Part shown: one piece after another, positions 46,921 to 56,720 of the stretch | How the letters are laid out: each line of letters starts with the position of its first letter | Position numbering within the stretch: the stretch's first letter is position 1 | NCBI GenBank assembly: GCA_028015205.1 | Contig: JAPWFG010000024.1 | Span: 2,046,001-2,110,000 of the forward strand | Reading direction: 5' to 3' | DNA: 64,000 nt | Origin: Mytilisepta virgata | Taxonomy: Eukaryota; Mollusca; Bivalvia; Mytilida; Mytilidae | Made by a program: the position numbers and the translations under genes | The notes under the pieces: model-generated | The model's database searches: none | Seen by the model: the letters and a program-made list of their open reading frames with translations, nothing else | What the model was told of the DNA's origin: nothing

Positions 46921-47105
46921 CAATACGATAAATTTATCATCAAGTTTTCTTCAAACAAATATTGTAAAATATAAGCCGCTCGACACAATATGAAGCTTTT
47001 TGGCTCGTTCGCTACGCTCACTCGCCGAAAAAGCTTCACATTGTGTCTCGCGGCTGATATTTTACGATATACGTTTGCAGAAAACCTGATAATATGTACC
47101 AATAC
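46921..47105. mobile_element. Foldback element, 185 bp
   Basis: AAGCCGCTCGACACAATATG and AAGCTTTTTGGC pair with GCCGAAAAAGCTTCACATTG and TGTCTCGCGGCT around the loop TCGTTCGCTACGCTCACTC. Pairing continues outward through AAATATTGTAAAATAT / ATATTTTACGATAT and AGTTTTCTTCAAAC / GTTTGCAGAAAACC to GATAAATTTATC / GATAATATGTACC. Arms of about 80 bp with scattered mismatches. No coding capacity. Confidence 0.85.
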
Positions 47106-47329
47106 ATTGCAAAACAACAAGATTTTTTTTTAATTTATGATCAAGCAAATGAAATAATATCTATTATTACATATTATGTCTGATACATTGATGTCTTCCT
47201 TGTATCAATATTTAAATGGTTTATGAGATTTGAACATTGCGTATTAAAACGCGTTAAAGAGATAAACATTTTTACGGATTTTGAAATAATTTAAAATTAT
47301 TGATTTGAGAGCGAGGATGACCCCCTTTT

Positions 47330-48012
47330 TTGGTGGGGGTGTCACGTTTTTATATCAATCTGTTTGTCTTATCATGGGGAAAAAGAAAATATATGATTTA
47401 GGGGTAGGGATTTCAATGCTTTACGATATATTTAAAGACTAATGATTCGAGGTGGTGGAGATTTTAATTTTATATAATTCAAGATAATTGGCTTAAGGGG
47501 CGAGAATGACGCCCATTGAGTAATGAGCTTAGTATGTATCATTTAAAGGGGAATCACGGTATTGTTTATACGCTCTCAGCGGCGCTATTATGCCGTGTCT
47601 TCCTTGACCGTCGAAAATTTATGAGAAATTGAACATTATTGATTTGATGGGAGTGGTGATAACCCCCTGGGGAAGCGAGGTCTGTGTCATTTGGTGCGTC
47701 TTACCATGGGGAATAAGAAAATATATGGTTTAGGGTGGGGATTTCAACTGTTTATGAGAAAATTGAAATTTATTGATTTGATGGGAGTGGTTATAACACC
47801 CTGGGGAAGCGAGTTATGTGTCCTTTGGTGCGTCTTACCATGGGGAATAAGAAAATATATGGTTTAGGTATGGGGATTTTAACGGTTTATGATATAATTG
47901 AACACTATTATTTTGATGAGAGTGGTGATAACTCCCCCCCCCCCCCCCCGCCCCCCCCCCCCCCCCCCGAGGAAGCGAGGTATGTGTCATTTGGTGCCTC
48001 TTACCATGGGGT
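47330..48012 (+). repeat. Tandem repeat of about 134 bp, with a poly-C tract
   Basis: Units contain ACCATGGGG(A/G)A(T/A)AAGAAAATATAT, a (G/T)GTTTAGG(G/T) word, GGGGATTT(C/T)AA and GATTTGATGGGAGTGG, followed by a GGGGAAGCGAGGT word and GTGTC(A/C)TTTGGTGC. Starts are at 47,703, 47,837 and 48,003, with an older relative at about 47,373. In the last unit CACCCTGGGGAAGC is replaced by a C run of about 34 bases (47,935-47,968). The frame at 47,816-48,109 translates this as polyproline and is not a gene. Confidence 0.8.
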
Positions 48013-48119
48013 TTATTTTAGGATCAAAGATCCTTATGTCAATCCTCAACAGCAGATTTTGATAATTATAATACTTGCTGTTTGCCATGGGTCTAAAATT
48101 GTGTGTTGAGCATCTTTTT

Positions 48120-48745
48120 TTGCACCTGTCCATCATGGACAATCTACCTATGAAGAAACCAGAAGCCTAGCATAAAAAATGTCTCAGAAATTAATTTTTA
48201 AGCATATTTGAAAATTCGCTCATTTTCGGTCCCAATGTTTGCTCCATGAATGAAATCAAAAATTGAAAAACCGTATCGTGCATCTATATCATATGTACAA
48301 TCATTCTATAATCAAAGTAGACGCCTAGCATCAATAAGCAATAAGGAGTTGATGTCACATTCATATTTTGACAACACTAAGTTTGTTGATTTCGTCCATT
48401 AAGCGAAAATGAAAATTTTGAAACCGGTCTTTCCATCTTTACACCATGGACAATTTACCTATAAAGAAACCAGAAGCCTAGAATAAAAAAAGGAGTTGAT
48501 GTCACAGGCATATTGTGATAATTCGCTCGTTTTCGGTCCCACATTTCACCCGTTGAGAGAAATCAAAAATTTTAAAAACTTATTACGCATCTATGCAACA
48601 CTACTGTGAAGGAATTAAAATGCTATACCCAAAACTGAATGAGGAGTTGATGTCACAAGAAAGTGTGACGGACGGACAGACAGACGACAGACGGACGCAC
48701 GGACGAAGACAACGACAATATACTCGCAATGCGGGTATAATTAAT
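48120..48745 (+). repeat. Diverged tandem units ending in a CGGACG-rich tract
   Basis: Three units of about 155 bp carry A(G/C)(A/G)GCCTAG near 48,161, 48,321 and 48,472, and words such as TTCGCTC(A/G)TTTTCGGTCCCA and AGGAGTTGATGTCACA. The end is a GACGGACGGACAGACAGACG-type tract (48,667-48,707) followed by GCAATGCGGGTATAATT. Many bivalve non-autonomous elements end this way, so the whole may be one element. Confidence 0.55.
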
Positions 48746-48994
48746 GATGTTCTACAATAATAATAATTATTTAAAAAAGAAAATTTTAAGTTAAAAAAAG
48801 AAAAACCACCGATTACAGGAAATCATTCAACATTTAATTCGTGTTATTTGCCATTTCTGATTTGTAAAATCCCGAAAAATCTTACAAAAATGAAATTTCA
48901 AGAAAACATGTTTTGTTCTAAAAGTTTTTCACTAATTTTCATATCATGTCTCTGTAGGAATTACTGAATATATGAGGTAAATGCCGATGTTTTT

Positions 48995-49648
48995 ACAATA
49001 CAATACAATTTCTTTGTTGCTAATCACAGCGCCCATAATTGAGCGGAATAATTACATTAAATTTAAGTACAGTGATTTTTTATGATTTTCATTAATTATA
49101 CACCACACCCTCAAACTTATTACATAAAAACATGTGCGGAGGTACACAAGTCAGTGATCCATTAATAGTTATCATGGTTATGTTCTGGAGACACGCTTGC
49201 AAAAACATCAACATGATCAATGTAAATAATGTATTATAGATGCATACCCATATTCATATGACATGTACATGTAATTGAATATAATCAATAAGAATACTTA
49301 TATAAGATTACAAGTAATGTTACTATGAATTAATAAGATAACTTGTATTTCTTTCTGTTGATCATACAGAAGTCTACTTGGTAAGGAGTTTTACCACATT
49401 TGGACCCTCATTGCTTAAAAGCCAAATAAATGTATCTGTATCATTACATTTTTTTAAATTTGGATATTTGATGAAGGGTGAATTTACTAGGGAGTCTCTA
49501 AAAAAAATTTAACTTTGGACAGGTAAATAAAAAGTGTATTTCATCTCCAAATTTGTCACTGCATAATTTACAGAAACGTAATGATTCAGGAAGATTTTTA
49601 TGTCTTCCCATTTCTATTTCCAAATGGTGTGACCAAAATAAAATTTCT
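48995..49648 (-). pseudogene. CR1-like LINE 3' remnant
   Basis: The minus strand encodes the C-terminal part of a non-LTR retrotransposon polyprotein: HHLEIEMGRHKNLPE, then a zinc-knuckle-like FCKLC...FGDEIHFLFTCP, as is usual at the end of such proteins. A frameshift lies in the A8 tract at 49,500-49,507. The other frame then continues (NDTDTFIWLLSNEGPNVVKL) to a TAG at 49,374-49,376. A 3' untranslated part of about 380 bp ends in AAAGAAATTGTATTGTATTG, a short-tandem 3' tail of the CR1 type. Truncated at the 5' side, so dead. Confidence 0.75.
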
Positions 49649-49705
49649 AAATTTCCTCAGTACAGAACAATTTAGCAACTCTTTCTTGTATAATTGATAC
49701 ATTTA

Positions 49706-49993
49706 GGGAGCAACCGTTTGATTTTTATTGGGGGGGGGGGCTAGAATAAAATTTGAAATAAAAAGGCAGGAAAAGAATTTTGCCAAAATAAAAAGACAGG
49801 ATCACTTTAGGTGTGAAAAAAAAATCCAGGACATGTGTCAATCATGAAATGTTTGCGTTTAAATGAAAATAAAAGTTTAGGCCGCAATAGCGCCCAAAAA
49901 AAATCCAGGACCGTATTTCGACGAATAAAATAGGAAGGATAAAAAATTGAATCCTAGACCCCCTCCCCCATAAAAAATTAAATGGTTGCTCCC
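49706..49993. mobile_element. Harbinger-like foldback MITE, 288 bp, TTA target duplication
   Basis: The ends GGGAGCAACCGTTTGATTTT and AAATTAAATGGTTGCTCCC are inverted repeats, continued by a G run and CTAGAATAAAATT against AATTGAATCCTAG and a C run. The flanks are TTA at 49,703-49,705 and 49,994-49,996. A 3-bp TTA duplication with short G-rich ends is the pattern of PIF/Harbinger elements. The interior repeats AAAAAGGCAGGA / AAAAAGACAGGA / AAAATCCAGGA. The 72-codon frame at 49,842-50,060 (-) is a by-product. Confidence 0.82.
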
Positions 49994-49996
49994 TTA

Positions 49997-51201
49997 AAGA
50001 GGTGTGGCATTGTGGGCATTGTATATATTTGTACATGCTTAAAACGTGCATATTACTCATAAAATGTCTTCAAAAGATTCCAACTTTGTAACTTTTCTTC
50101 TGTAATTTGTGTCTAATAAATTTCAAGACGAATGACAAATACTACTAAATTGTGTGCATTTATCACATGTTTATGTTGAATCTATTTACCCTCGCTAAGA
50201 AACATGATGGAAACGAACGTCAGGTGCTTTTTAATTCTAAAGAGTTTGAAAAAAAAATATTTGCAAACAATGAACTTGTGTTATTTATTGTTCTCATCTG
50301 ATAAAAAAAAAATTTAATCTAAAAATGTAATACAAAATGTGACTAATATTTGAAATATGTTCCCGGATGTCCGTCTGATATAGATTTACACTTGTTTGCT
50401 GAGGCATTATCGACAGTATATACTTTTATGGAATATTTTAATTTTTCATTTTATACAGGTTACTCACGAATACTTGCATCTCTGACGAGATCGCATTAAA
50501 CCCTTTATGAGAGTGTTATTTCTGACTTTTTCGTTTAATAGAGCGACATTTTCCGACCAGCAGCTATGACGACCTAGGTTTTCGTTAGTTTTGGTCACAG
50601 GAGGGGGGGGGGGTAACTGCCTATAAAATGGTAACAACATATGTGCGCGCGGCCCAAAAGGGTTTGTTTTTCTCATTTAAAATATTGGAAAAGGTATACT
50701 AATTTTAAGAAAGTATATATGATTAGGTCATATTTCCAGATTTATATAATTTGCTGCTCTATTTTTCACTCTACCTCAAGAATCTGTAGTTCTAATTGAC
50801 CATTTAGGTTAAAAAAATATATGAAAGCGTCATGCAGGAAAGGGTGATCTATATATGATAAGGTTGGATTTTCTTTGTATCGCAAATATATGAATAGGGT
50901 GGGGATTCGAAGATGCTGGCCACACACCTGTACCATAATAATGGTTTAACCGCACCACAGTTCAATGTCTGTACCAAGTCAGACTAGCCTGAATCTGTTG
51001 TTACTATGTATATTGCTTTGTGTTCTTTATGTTATTTGTTTGTCTGAGGTTCTGTCAATTGGGTGTCGTTAATTGATTGATGTACCATTGTGGATCTTTC
51101 CTGTTATCCATTTTATTGTTTGATTAAACTGGATAAACAATAGAACGGATAACACGAAAGGTTTGAACAACTGGTCCCAGAAGGATATTAAAACGTAACG
51201 T
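49997..51201. other. Stretch without a recognised gene
   Basis: A G run lies at about 50,604-50,613. A patch at about 50,925-51,130 (TGTCTGTACCAAGTCAGACT, then CTGTCAATTGGGTGTCGTTA, then GATCTTTCCTGTTATCC) resembles a common mussel dispersed repeat. Related words recur at about 63,350-63,410. No gene. Confidence 0.5.
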
Positions 51202-51648
51202 AAATGCGTCGTATACAGCATAGTATAAATTTACTGTATCTAACATTAGTATCTTTGGATTGTTATTTTGAAACTCCTGGGATGATACCTCTGCTGGTGG
51301 ACCCTAGGTCCCCGAGGGTATTCGCCAACCCAGTCTTCAGACTTGTCTGACATGATTATTCATTGATTTGTTATAGAAATTACAAGTATTTTGCAAAATT
51401 CAAAAATAATAGAAATACTAAGGGTTCATTCCTTGTATTGCACATGGTAGATCTCCTTAGCTGAAATTTGGCTTCTTATTTCGGTAATTTTGGTTGAGTA
51501 CTTCTTATTTAATATAAGTTTGGTTTTTGGTCTTCCAAATGTTTCGGTTTTAATTCTGCTGATGAGAGGTAACTCCTTGAAATGCGTCGTATACAGCATA
51601 GTATAAATTTACTGTATCTAACATTAGTATCTTTGGATTGTTATTTTA
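51202..51648 (+). repeat. 378-bp dispersed repeat, copy C, with terminal overlap
   Basis: It starts at AAATGCGTCGTATACAGCAT (51,202), runs through a full unit and repeats the same 69 bp again at 51,580-51,648. The 378-bp offset between these two gives the true period. The copy is therefore about 1.18 units of a tandem array. It lies in the same orientation as copies A and B. Confidence 0.9.
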
Positions 51649-51816
51649 TAGTAAATTTCTAGATTTCTATACTAGCTGTCTGTTGTCAGAAAACTAGGGG
51701 AACTCTTTTACCTACTTTGAATGATCCATGAAAGGAAGCATACTAGGCATATTGGGCATATATTCAAAAAGAGAACAAATATACCTAATTTAAGGAGCAA
51801 ATCAAGTACTATGTTG

Positions 51817-51904
51817 TCGGGTAATTCGGTGCAGCGTTTAATTTGGCGCATTCAAATCATTTTCATGTTAATGCGCCGAATAGGACGATGCGCAGAATTA
51901 CCCG
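51817..51904. other. Hairpin, 88 bp, imperfect inverted repeat
   Basis: CGGGTAATTCGGTGCAGCG pairs with GATGCGCAGAATTACCCG, and the inner GGCGCATT pairs with AATGCGCC, leaving a small A+T loop. It could be a small MITE or a structured transcript. The frame at 51,721-51,939 reads through it. Confidence 0.7.
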
Positions 51905-52065
51905 AAATGACTATACCTATTATGAACATTTCGCCCTGAAAAAGAACACGACAGTCTCTTTCCAAAAAGTGTTCCAGAAATTTAAATTATTTATCCATTA
52001 TTTCAAAACTGAACTGAATAGAGGAGGGGTGGGGGCTTCCAGGAAATATCAAGCAATCCGGCATT

Positions 52066-52736
52066 ACAAATTCAAATTCAGATTACTTTATTGTCCTTAA
52101 ACTTAGTTTGTGACAACAACAAAAAGCAGATTAATAAATACACAATATTGAACATTATAAACACAAAGAACAAGCAAAAAGTTACTAGTCCCCAGACCTC
52201 AGTTTCAAAGACTGTTTTAAAAAAGGAATCGATGTTTTTTTCTTGCTGAGAGGACGCTGGGTTCAAAATAAAGACAAATTTTTCTTCATCGGTTAAATTT
52301 GTGAAATTTGAATCTTCGGCAGAAAAATTTCGAAAACTTATTTGTCGTAATGCTTCATTTAATTTACAATTTAATATGAAATGTTTTTCGTCTTCTGTCG
52401 TTTCACATGTGTTACACAAACGCTGCTCTCTTGGAATTTTATAAAATCTGCCCTTTTCAATTTCTAAATTATGATCACTAATTCTAAACTTCGTGATCAG
52501 TTTTCGATATTCAAAATTATCCGAAGATAAATAGTATTTCTTTGTTTATAGATCTTTTTAGTTGTTTATATAAAAATAATAATTTGTTATTTTCATCTAG
52601 ATTATGAATTTTGGGTCCATATAAAGCATTGTAACTATGAGAAAAAGCGGTCTTGACTTCTAATTTAATTTTTTGAACATCTTTTGTATTATTAACGTTT
52701 TCTAATTTGGATTTAGTACTCTCTGGGACAAAACAA
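52066..52736 (-). pseudogene. LINE remnant, 3' part (direct orientation)
   Basis: The minus strand encodes the end of a non-LTR retrotransposon polyprotein: ESTKSKLENVNNTKDVQKIK, then LDENNKLLFLYKQLKRSINK, a frameshift near 52,535, then DNFEYRKLITKFRISDHNLE and IEKGRFYKIPREQRLC, a CNTC...EDEKHFILNC zinc-knuckle-like motif and a DEEKF stretch. It stays open to a stop at 52,078. The 3' tail AATCTGAATTTGAATTTG at 52,066-52,083 is a short tandem repeat as in CR1-like elements, with AATAAAG just before it. The next, more 5', part of the element lies beside it in the opposite orientation. Confidence 0.85.
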
Positions 52737-53405
52737 CTTTCAAAGTTCTGTGATAATTGGCAACTAACCCTTAATATTAAAAAGACAAAAACTATGATTT
52801 TTCAACAAAATTAAGTTTCTTCAAAAAATAACCAGATGTTGCACAACAATGAAAAATTAGAAATTGTCAACGAATATAAGTTTTTAGGCTCTGTGCTAAA
52901 AAGTAATGTAAATCTAAAAAGTTGCATGGAGGATTTAGCAAAAAAAGCAAGAAAAGTGATGTTTTCACTAAAATCTTGCACACTGTCATTATGTGATCTG
53001 CCCATAAACGTTTCCATAAATCTTTTTAATATACTCGTAAAGCCTATCCTCACATTTAATTTAGAAGTTTGTTGTATGGATTACTACATTTCGCAATTTA
53101 AAGCAAAACAGAGAGCAGAAAAAAGCCACAGAGATTTTGATCCACAACTTTTCATTGATAAATCACATACTGAAAAAGTCCATTTAAATTTTTATAAATA
53201 TATTCTGTGTACAAAGAAAAGTTCCTCAAATATTGCAGTCAGGGCAGAATTAGGACGACCACCTTTGGAACAATTTATATTTACACCGACTATTTACTAT
53301 CTAGCAAGACTATATAATGAAAACATAAATCCTCTCTTGAAAGAAGCTTTTAATCTAAGTAAGGAATTGCATTCCCAAAATATTTATTCATGGTATACAT
53401 CATGA
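52737..53405 (+). pseudogene. LINE remnant, end of reverse transcriptase and following domain (inverted part)
   Basis: The plus strand reads LSKFCDNWQLTLNIKKTKTM then, after an in-frame TAA at 52,812-52,814, EYKFLGSVLKSN...FNILVKPILTFNLEVC, typical of the C-terminal end of the reverse transcriptase thumb region of CR1-like LINEs. KVHLNFYKYILCTKKSSSNI and AVRAELGRPPLEQFIF follow, then a stop at 53,403-53,405. This protein segment should precede the segment encoded on the minus strand at 52,066-52,736, so the element is internally inverted. The catalytic YXDD part is missing. One stop and truncation show it is dead. Confidence 0.85.
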
Positions 53406-54102
53406 TACATATGCTGAAGACATTGTCCCACCCACTCGCAAACTGAATACAGTCCGAAGGACTTTGTGTGATGTTTGTGAGTGAAAGGCAGAGTTTACAC
53501 ATAAAATAACCTTTATTACTATACTACAACCGCTCTGAAATTTTTTCGTACTTTTTTTCTCAATGCATTGTAGAATGAACATATTTACAAAATATGTCTT
53601 TTTCTGTCCACAGGGAGAGCGGGGCTATACATTAGTGAGCAGTAGCTCGGCACAGTACACCTTGTTATTACCATTTTACGTTACCCATAAGCGGTTTTGT
53701 CTTTTCGTTAGCTTTATCCATTTAAATACGACAGGTGTTGCTGTCAAAGTACTACATGCTTGATTCTACGGAGCACCTGATGTCATTCTTCGTTTTATGG
53801 AAGTGCGTATTTGTCCTTTTTTGTGGTTTTTTCTTGCAAAAGAAAATTACAACCACTGTTGCAAATTTTATACTATCGGAAGTTGTTGAACATCGATGCA
53901 TACGATATATATCAGCTGTTTTTTTTTTTTTTTTTGGTTTTTTTTTTTCAATTGTTTTTTTTTTTATAAAATAAAACATCTGAACTTGAGAACTAAAATA
54001 ATTTGTGTTTTCATGCCGACAGCGACGTCGTCAGTCAAATGTGGCCGTTTTGACGTTTTTAGCAAGGTAGACACGCCGTTCAGGGGCTTATACAGAAAAA
54101 AG
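53406..54102. other. Stretch without a recognised gene; poly-T tracts
   Basis: T runs near 53,922-53,965 make phenylalanine-rich and lysine-rich spurious frames on the two strands (53,735-54,147). A word TTTTTCTGTCCACAGGG at 53,598-53,614 looks like a splice acceptor, but no coding sequence that I trust follows. Confidence 0.45.
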
Positions 54103-54521
54103 TGTGTGAGTCTTCCAAGGAAGACATGTGTTGCCTGCGGACGTTAATTTTTACAAAAGATATTAAAATTCTCTAAAAAGGAAATATATATGCACACCTT
54201 TGCATTAAGGTTAATGCACATAGAAAGTTTCATCAAATTGCTTTGAGCGGTTATGGAGTAGTTGAGGATAGAAGTTTTGACCCCACTCCCCTTTTTTTTT
54301 AAAAAATGTCGATTGTAGCAAAAAAAAAGATTAAAAATTTTCTAAAAATGAAATATATATGCACACCTGTGCATTAAGGTTAATGCTCAGAGAAAGTTTC
54401 ATCAAATTCCTTTGAGCGCTTTACGAGTAGTTGAGGATAGAAGAAAAGTGTGACGACGCAAGTCGACGCAAGACGACAGATAGAGATCCTTATGTGTCGA
54501 CCATGCGTTCCGCAGGCGATA
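54103..54521 (+). mobile_element. TCTTCC-type element with inner tandem repeats, two units
   Basis: It starts with TGTGAGTCTTCCAAGGAAGA (which holds the hairpin TCTTCC-AA-GGAAGA) and GTGTTGCCTGCGGACG. It ends with GTCGACCATGCGTTCCGCAG, so GCCTGCGG and CCGCAGGC are inverted ends. Inside are two units of 169 bp (GCATTAAGGTTAATGC at 54,202 and 54,371) with AAAGTTTCATCAAATT, GAGTAGTTGAGGATAGAAG and C and T runs. A relative with four units is at 60,815-61,558. No coding capacity. Confidence 0.75.
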
Positions 54522-55460
54522 CAAAAACGAAGTCGGTAAATTTCAAAAGCTAGAACACATCATCTTTATAGCGAATTCCTTGGATGAAATTTTTTAAAAC
54601 CCCCATTTGATCTTTACGAAATATTTTGTGAAACATGCTATATTTTAGTTAGTATAATAGTCCCAGGATTCGGAGAGAATGAGGAGGTCATCAGCGAATA
54701 GAAGACTTCCTATTCTTGAGTTTGTTAAATTGAGAGGACATGATTTATCTGATTCAAAGTTAAAACTTAGATCATTTATGGTTATATTTAAAAAAAAAAG
54801 TGTGGGATTTGTTGAACCCCTTGACGAACTCCTCTATTAGTCTGAAAATATTCTGAATCCATATTATCAGTCTTAATAGAGAACAGCGTATTTGTAAATT
54901 GATTTTTTTTTTGTTTTTTTTTTATTATACATGAGGTTACCCATTCAAGCTTTGACTAGTTTGTATATATATAAGAGCCCTTCTCTCCAAACAGAGCCAA
55001 ATGCTTTTTAAGAAATATTTTTTTATAGATACGAATAGATGCGTGTAAAAATGTAAACTACACATGAACTAGGCATTCAATTTTTATAATTTTATCACCA
55101 TTCTGTGACCGTTAAGGAATACAAGTGCGTTAAAATTTGTTTGTTTTATCAATCTTGTTGGTGATGCAAAAGTGCAATACCACGTGACATTGGAATTTCA
55201 TTCATAATTTGACCTGCCTTGACGTTAAGTTCACATTATAACAAAATAGTTCGCCATGTTTCATTCAATATATCAAAAATTATATACAATCTATTGTAAA
55301 AAGGATATTTTATGAAAAATAAGATAGAAAATAAAAACTTTCTAATCAAAAATTGCATAATATTTATTATTTATGTTAAAACCCACATACATATTCTTCC
55401 GCGTAAACAATATTTTCCCGGCAGTTGAAAAACACACAAGTCATTCGTCAAAACAACAAT
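54522..55460. other. Upstream region of the exon at 55,461
   Basis: A+T-rich, no repeat delimited. T runs at about 54,903-54,923. It would hold the promoter of the putative gene. A CACGTGAC E-box is given separately. No TATA box could be assigned with confidence in such A+T-rich DNA. Confidence 0.45.
55181..55188. promoter_or_regulatory. CACGTGAC E-box upstream of the putative first exon
   Basis: CACGTGAC is the binding word of USF/MITF/TFE-type bHLH-ZIP factors and lies 273-280 bp upstream of the proposed start codon at 55,461. A single 8-bp match in about 1 kb is only suggestive. Its relevance depends on the exon being real. Confidence 0.2.
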
Positions 55461-55558
55461 ATGAAGAGAAGAAGTGACGGCGTGGTGAAAATGAATGGTG
55501 ACTGCAATGGGATGAATGGTGAATGTTCGCCAAAAAAGGGTTGTTCCCATTCAAACGG
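55461..55558 (+). CDS. Putative first coding exon of an unidentified gene
   Basis: ATG at 55,461 has A at -3. The reading is MKRRSDGVVKMNGDCNGMNG then ECSPKKGCSHSN and a split Gly codon (32 codons plus two bases). It ends at a strong donor, CGG|GTAAGA, at 55,558/55,559. The stretch is richer in G+C than its surroundings, codes a hydrophilic, basic, Cys- and Gly/Asn-rich N-terminus, and lacks any repeat signature, all unusual here. I do not recognise the protein. No upstream in-frame Met is needed. Later exons were not identified; the next ones may lie beyond 64,000 or be short. Confidence 0.5.
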
Positions 55559-56178
55559 GTAAGATTAAATTCGTTTAATCCAGTGTCATGCTTAAAAGTG
55601 TTATAACAAAAATGCTAGTAGCAAGATGCACGTGGGTCCACACGCACTGGCTTTCCAAATTTTTCAGGAAAACATCTTGCATACAACAAATTTCATAACA
55701 TAACAAGTGTTGAATTAATAGTACCTGACAACGTTATACCCGTGGAGTTTAAATGTAGTCTAAAAAATTCCCAAAACGCTTTAAATGATGATATAAAGAG
55801 ATAAATTTGGAATGTTTTTAGCAATTTTTACAATATTTTTCAAACTTCTGTAAAGCTCTTATCAGTGCTGTAGCAACCGTTGATGCATGAGACAGTTGCC
55901 TCACCTAAAAATTGCTGAAAATGTTAAAATTTTACAATTAAACCCAGAAATTAAAAATAAATTTTTAACCAGTGTTATTTTGGATTATGTAAAGCTTATT
56001 TTTCACTGAACTTCTCTGTCAAATTACATCAGACAACCCCTCTATTAATATCATGTTGCAGTTTCATGAGGAAATTCGGACAAGTTTATTGTTATTACAG
56101 AAAGCTTTCACAGAGAAATAAAAAATTGTGTCAGGTTATCCATTGTTACGAATTGAACATGTTATAAATGAAGCAGCG
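55559..56178 (+). other. Probable start of the first intron
   Basis: It begins GTAAGATTAAATTCG and is A+T-rich and non-coding. It is called intron only because of the exon call upstream. Confidence 0.35.
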
Positions 56179-56720
56179 CAGGACAATTTAGAGGGGGGAA
56201 ATTGACCTTTTAGCGTAAATTTTGTGGATATTTTAGCAGAAGATTAAAAGGACAATTTGGCGGAATTTAAAATATTACGTGGACATTTTAGCAGAAAAGT
56301 CTAGTCTTTTTTTAAGCACCTGCCTCTTCCGTTAGCCAGATGAGAAAAAGTAGGATTTTGAGGATATGTTTCGATTTAATATAGTAATTATTTAACAAAG
56401 CACTATTATAATCTCAAGTGAGCATTAAAAGCAAGATTTTACAATATGTACATATCAACGTTTGCTCTGTATCAGTCTAAATCCAAAACTGCAGAAATAG
56501 TTGTCTATACTTAAATGTCAATAATGCTGAACTCAGGTGTTCTTTGCCAAATAAATACAACCAATAAATAAAATTAACATGTAGAAATATTCCACTAAAA
56601 TGTCCGTTGAATTTGTACAGGTAAACGATTTTTCTTCTGCTAAAATGTCCATTATAGTTTCTGCTAAAATGTCCATTCACACCATTAGAAAATCCACTAA
56701 AATGTGCTGTGCAAAAATGA
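56179..56720. mobile_element. Inverted-repeat element built on a GGACATTTTAGCAGAA motif
   Basis: GGACAATTTAG, GGATATTTTAGCAGAAG, GGACAATTTGGCGG and GGACATTTTAGCAGAAA occur on the plus strand at 56,181-56,297. Their complement (TTCTGCTAAAATGTCC) occurs at about 56,635-56,672 twice, with CACTAAAATGTCC at 56,585 and CCACTAAAATGTGC at 56,694. The two motif clusters in opposite orientation flank about 300 bp of A+T-rich DNA. Looks like a foldback element with subterminal repeats. The 67-codon frame at 56,477-56,680 (-) is a translation of the repeat. Confidence 0.6.

Noticed and set aside
47816..48109. Frame with a proline run
   Set aside because: The polyproline is the poly-C tract in a tandem repeat unit.
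53735..54147. Phenylalanine- and lysine-rich frames on both strands
   Set aside because: They are translations of poly-T tracts.
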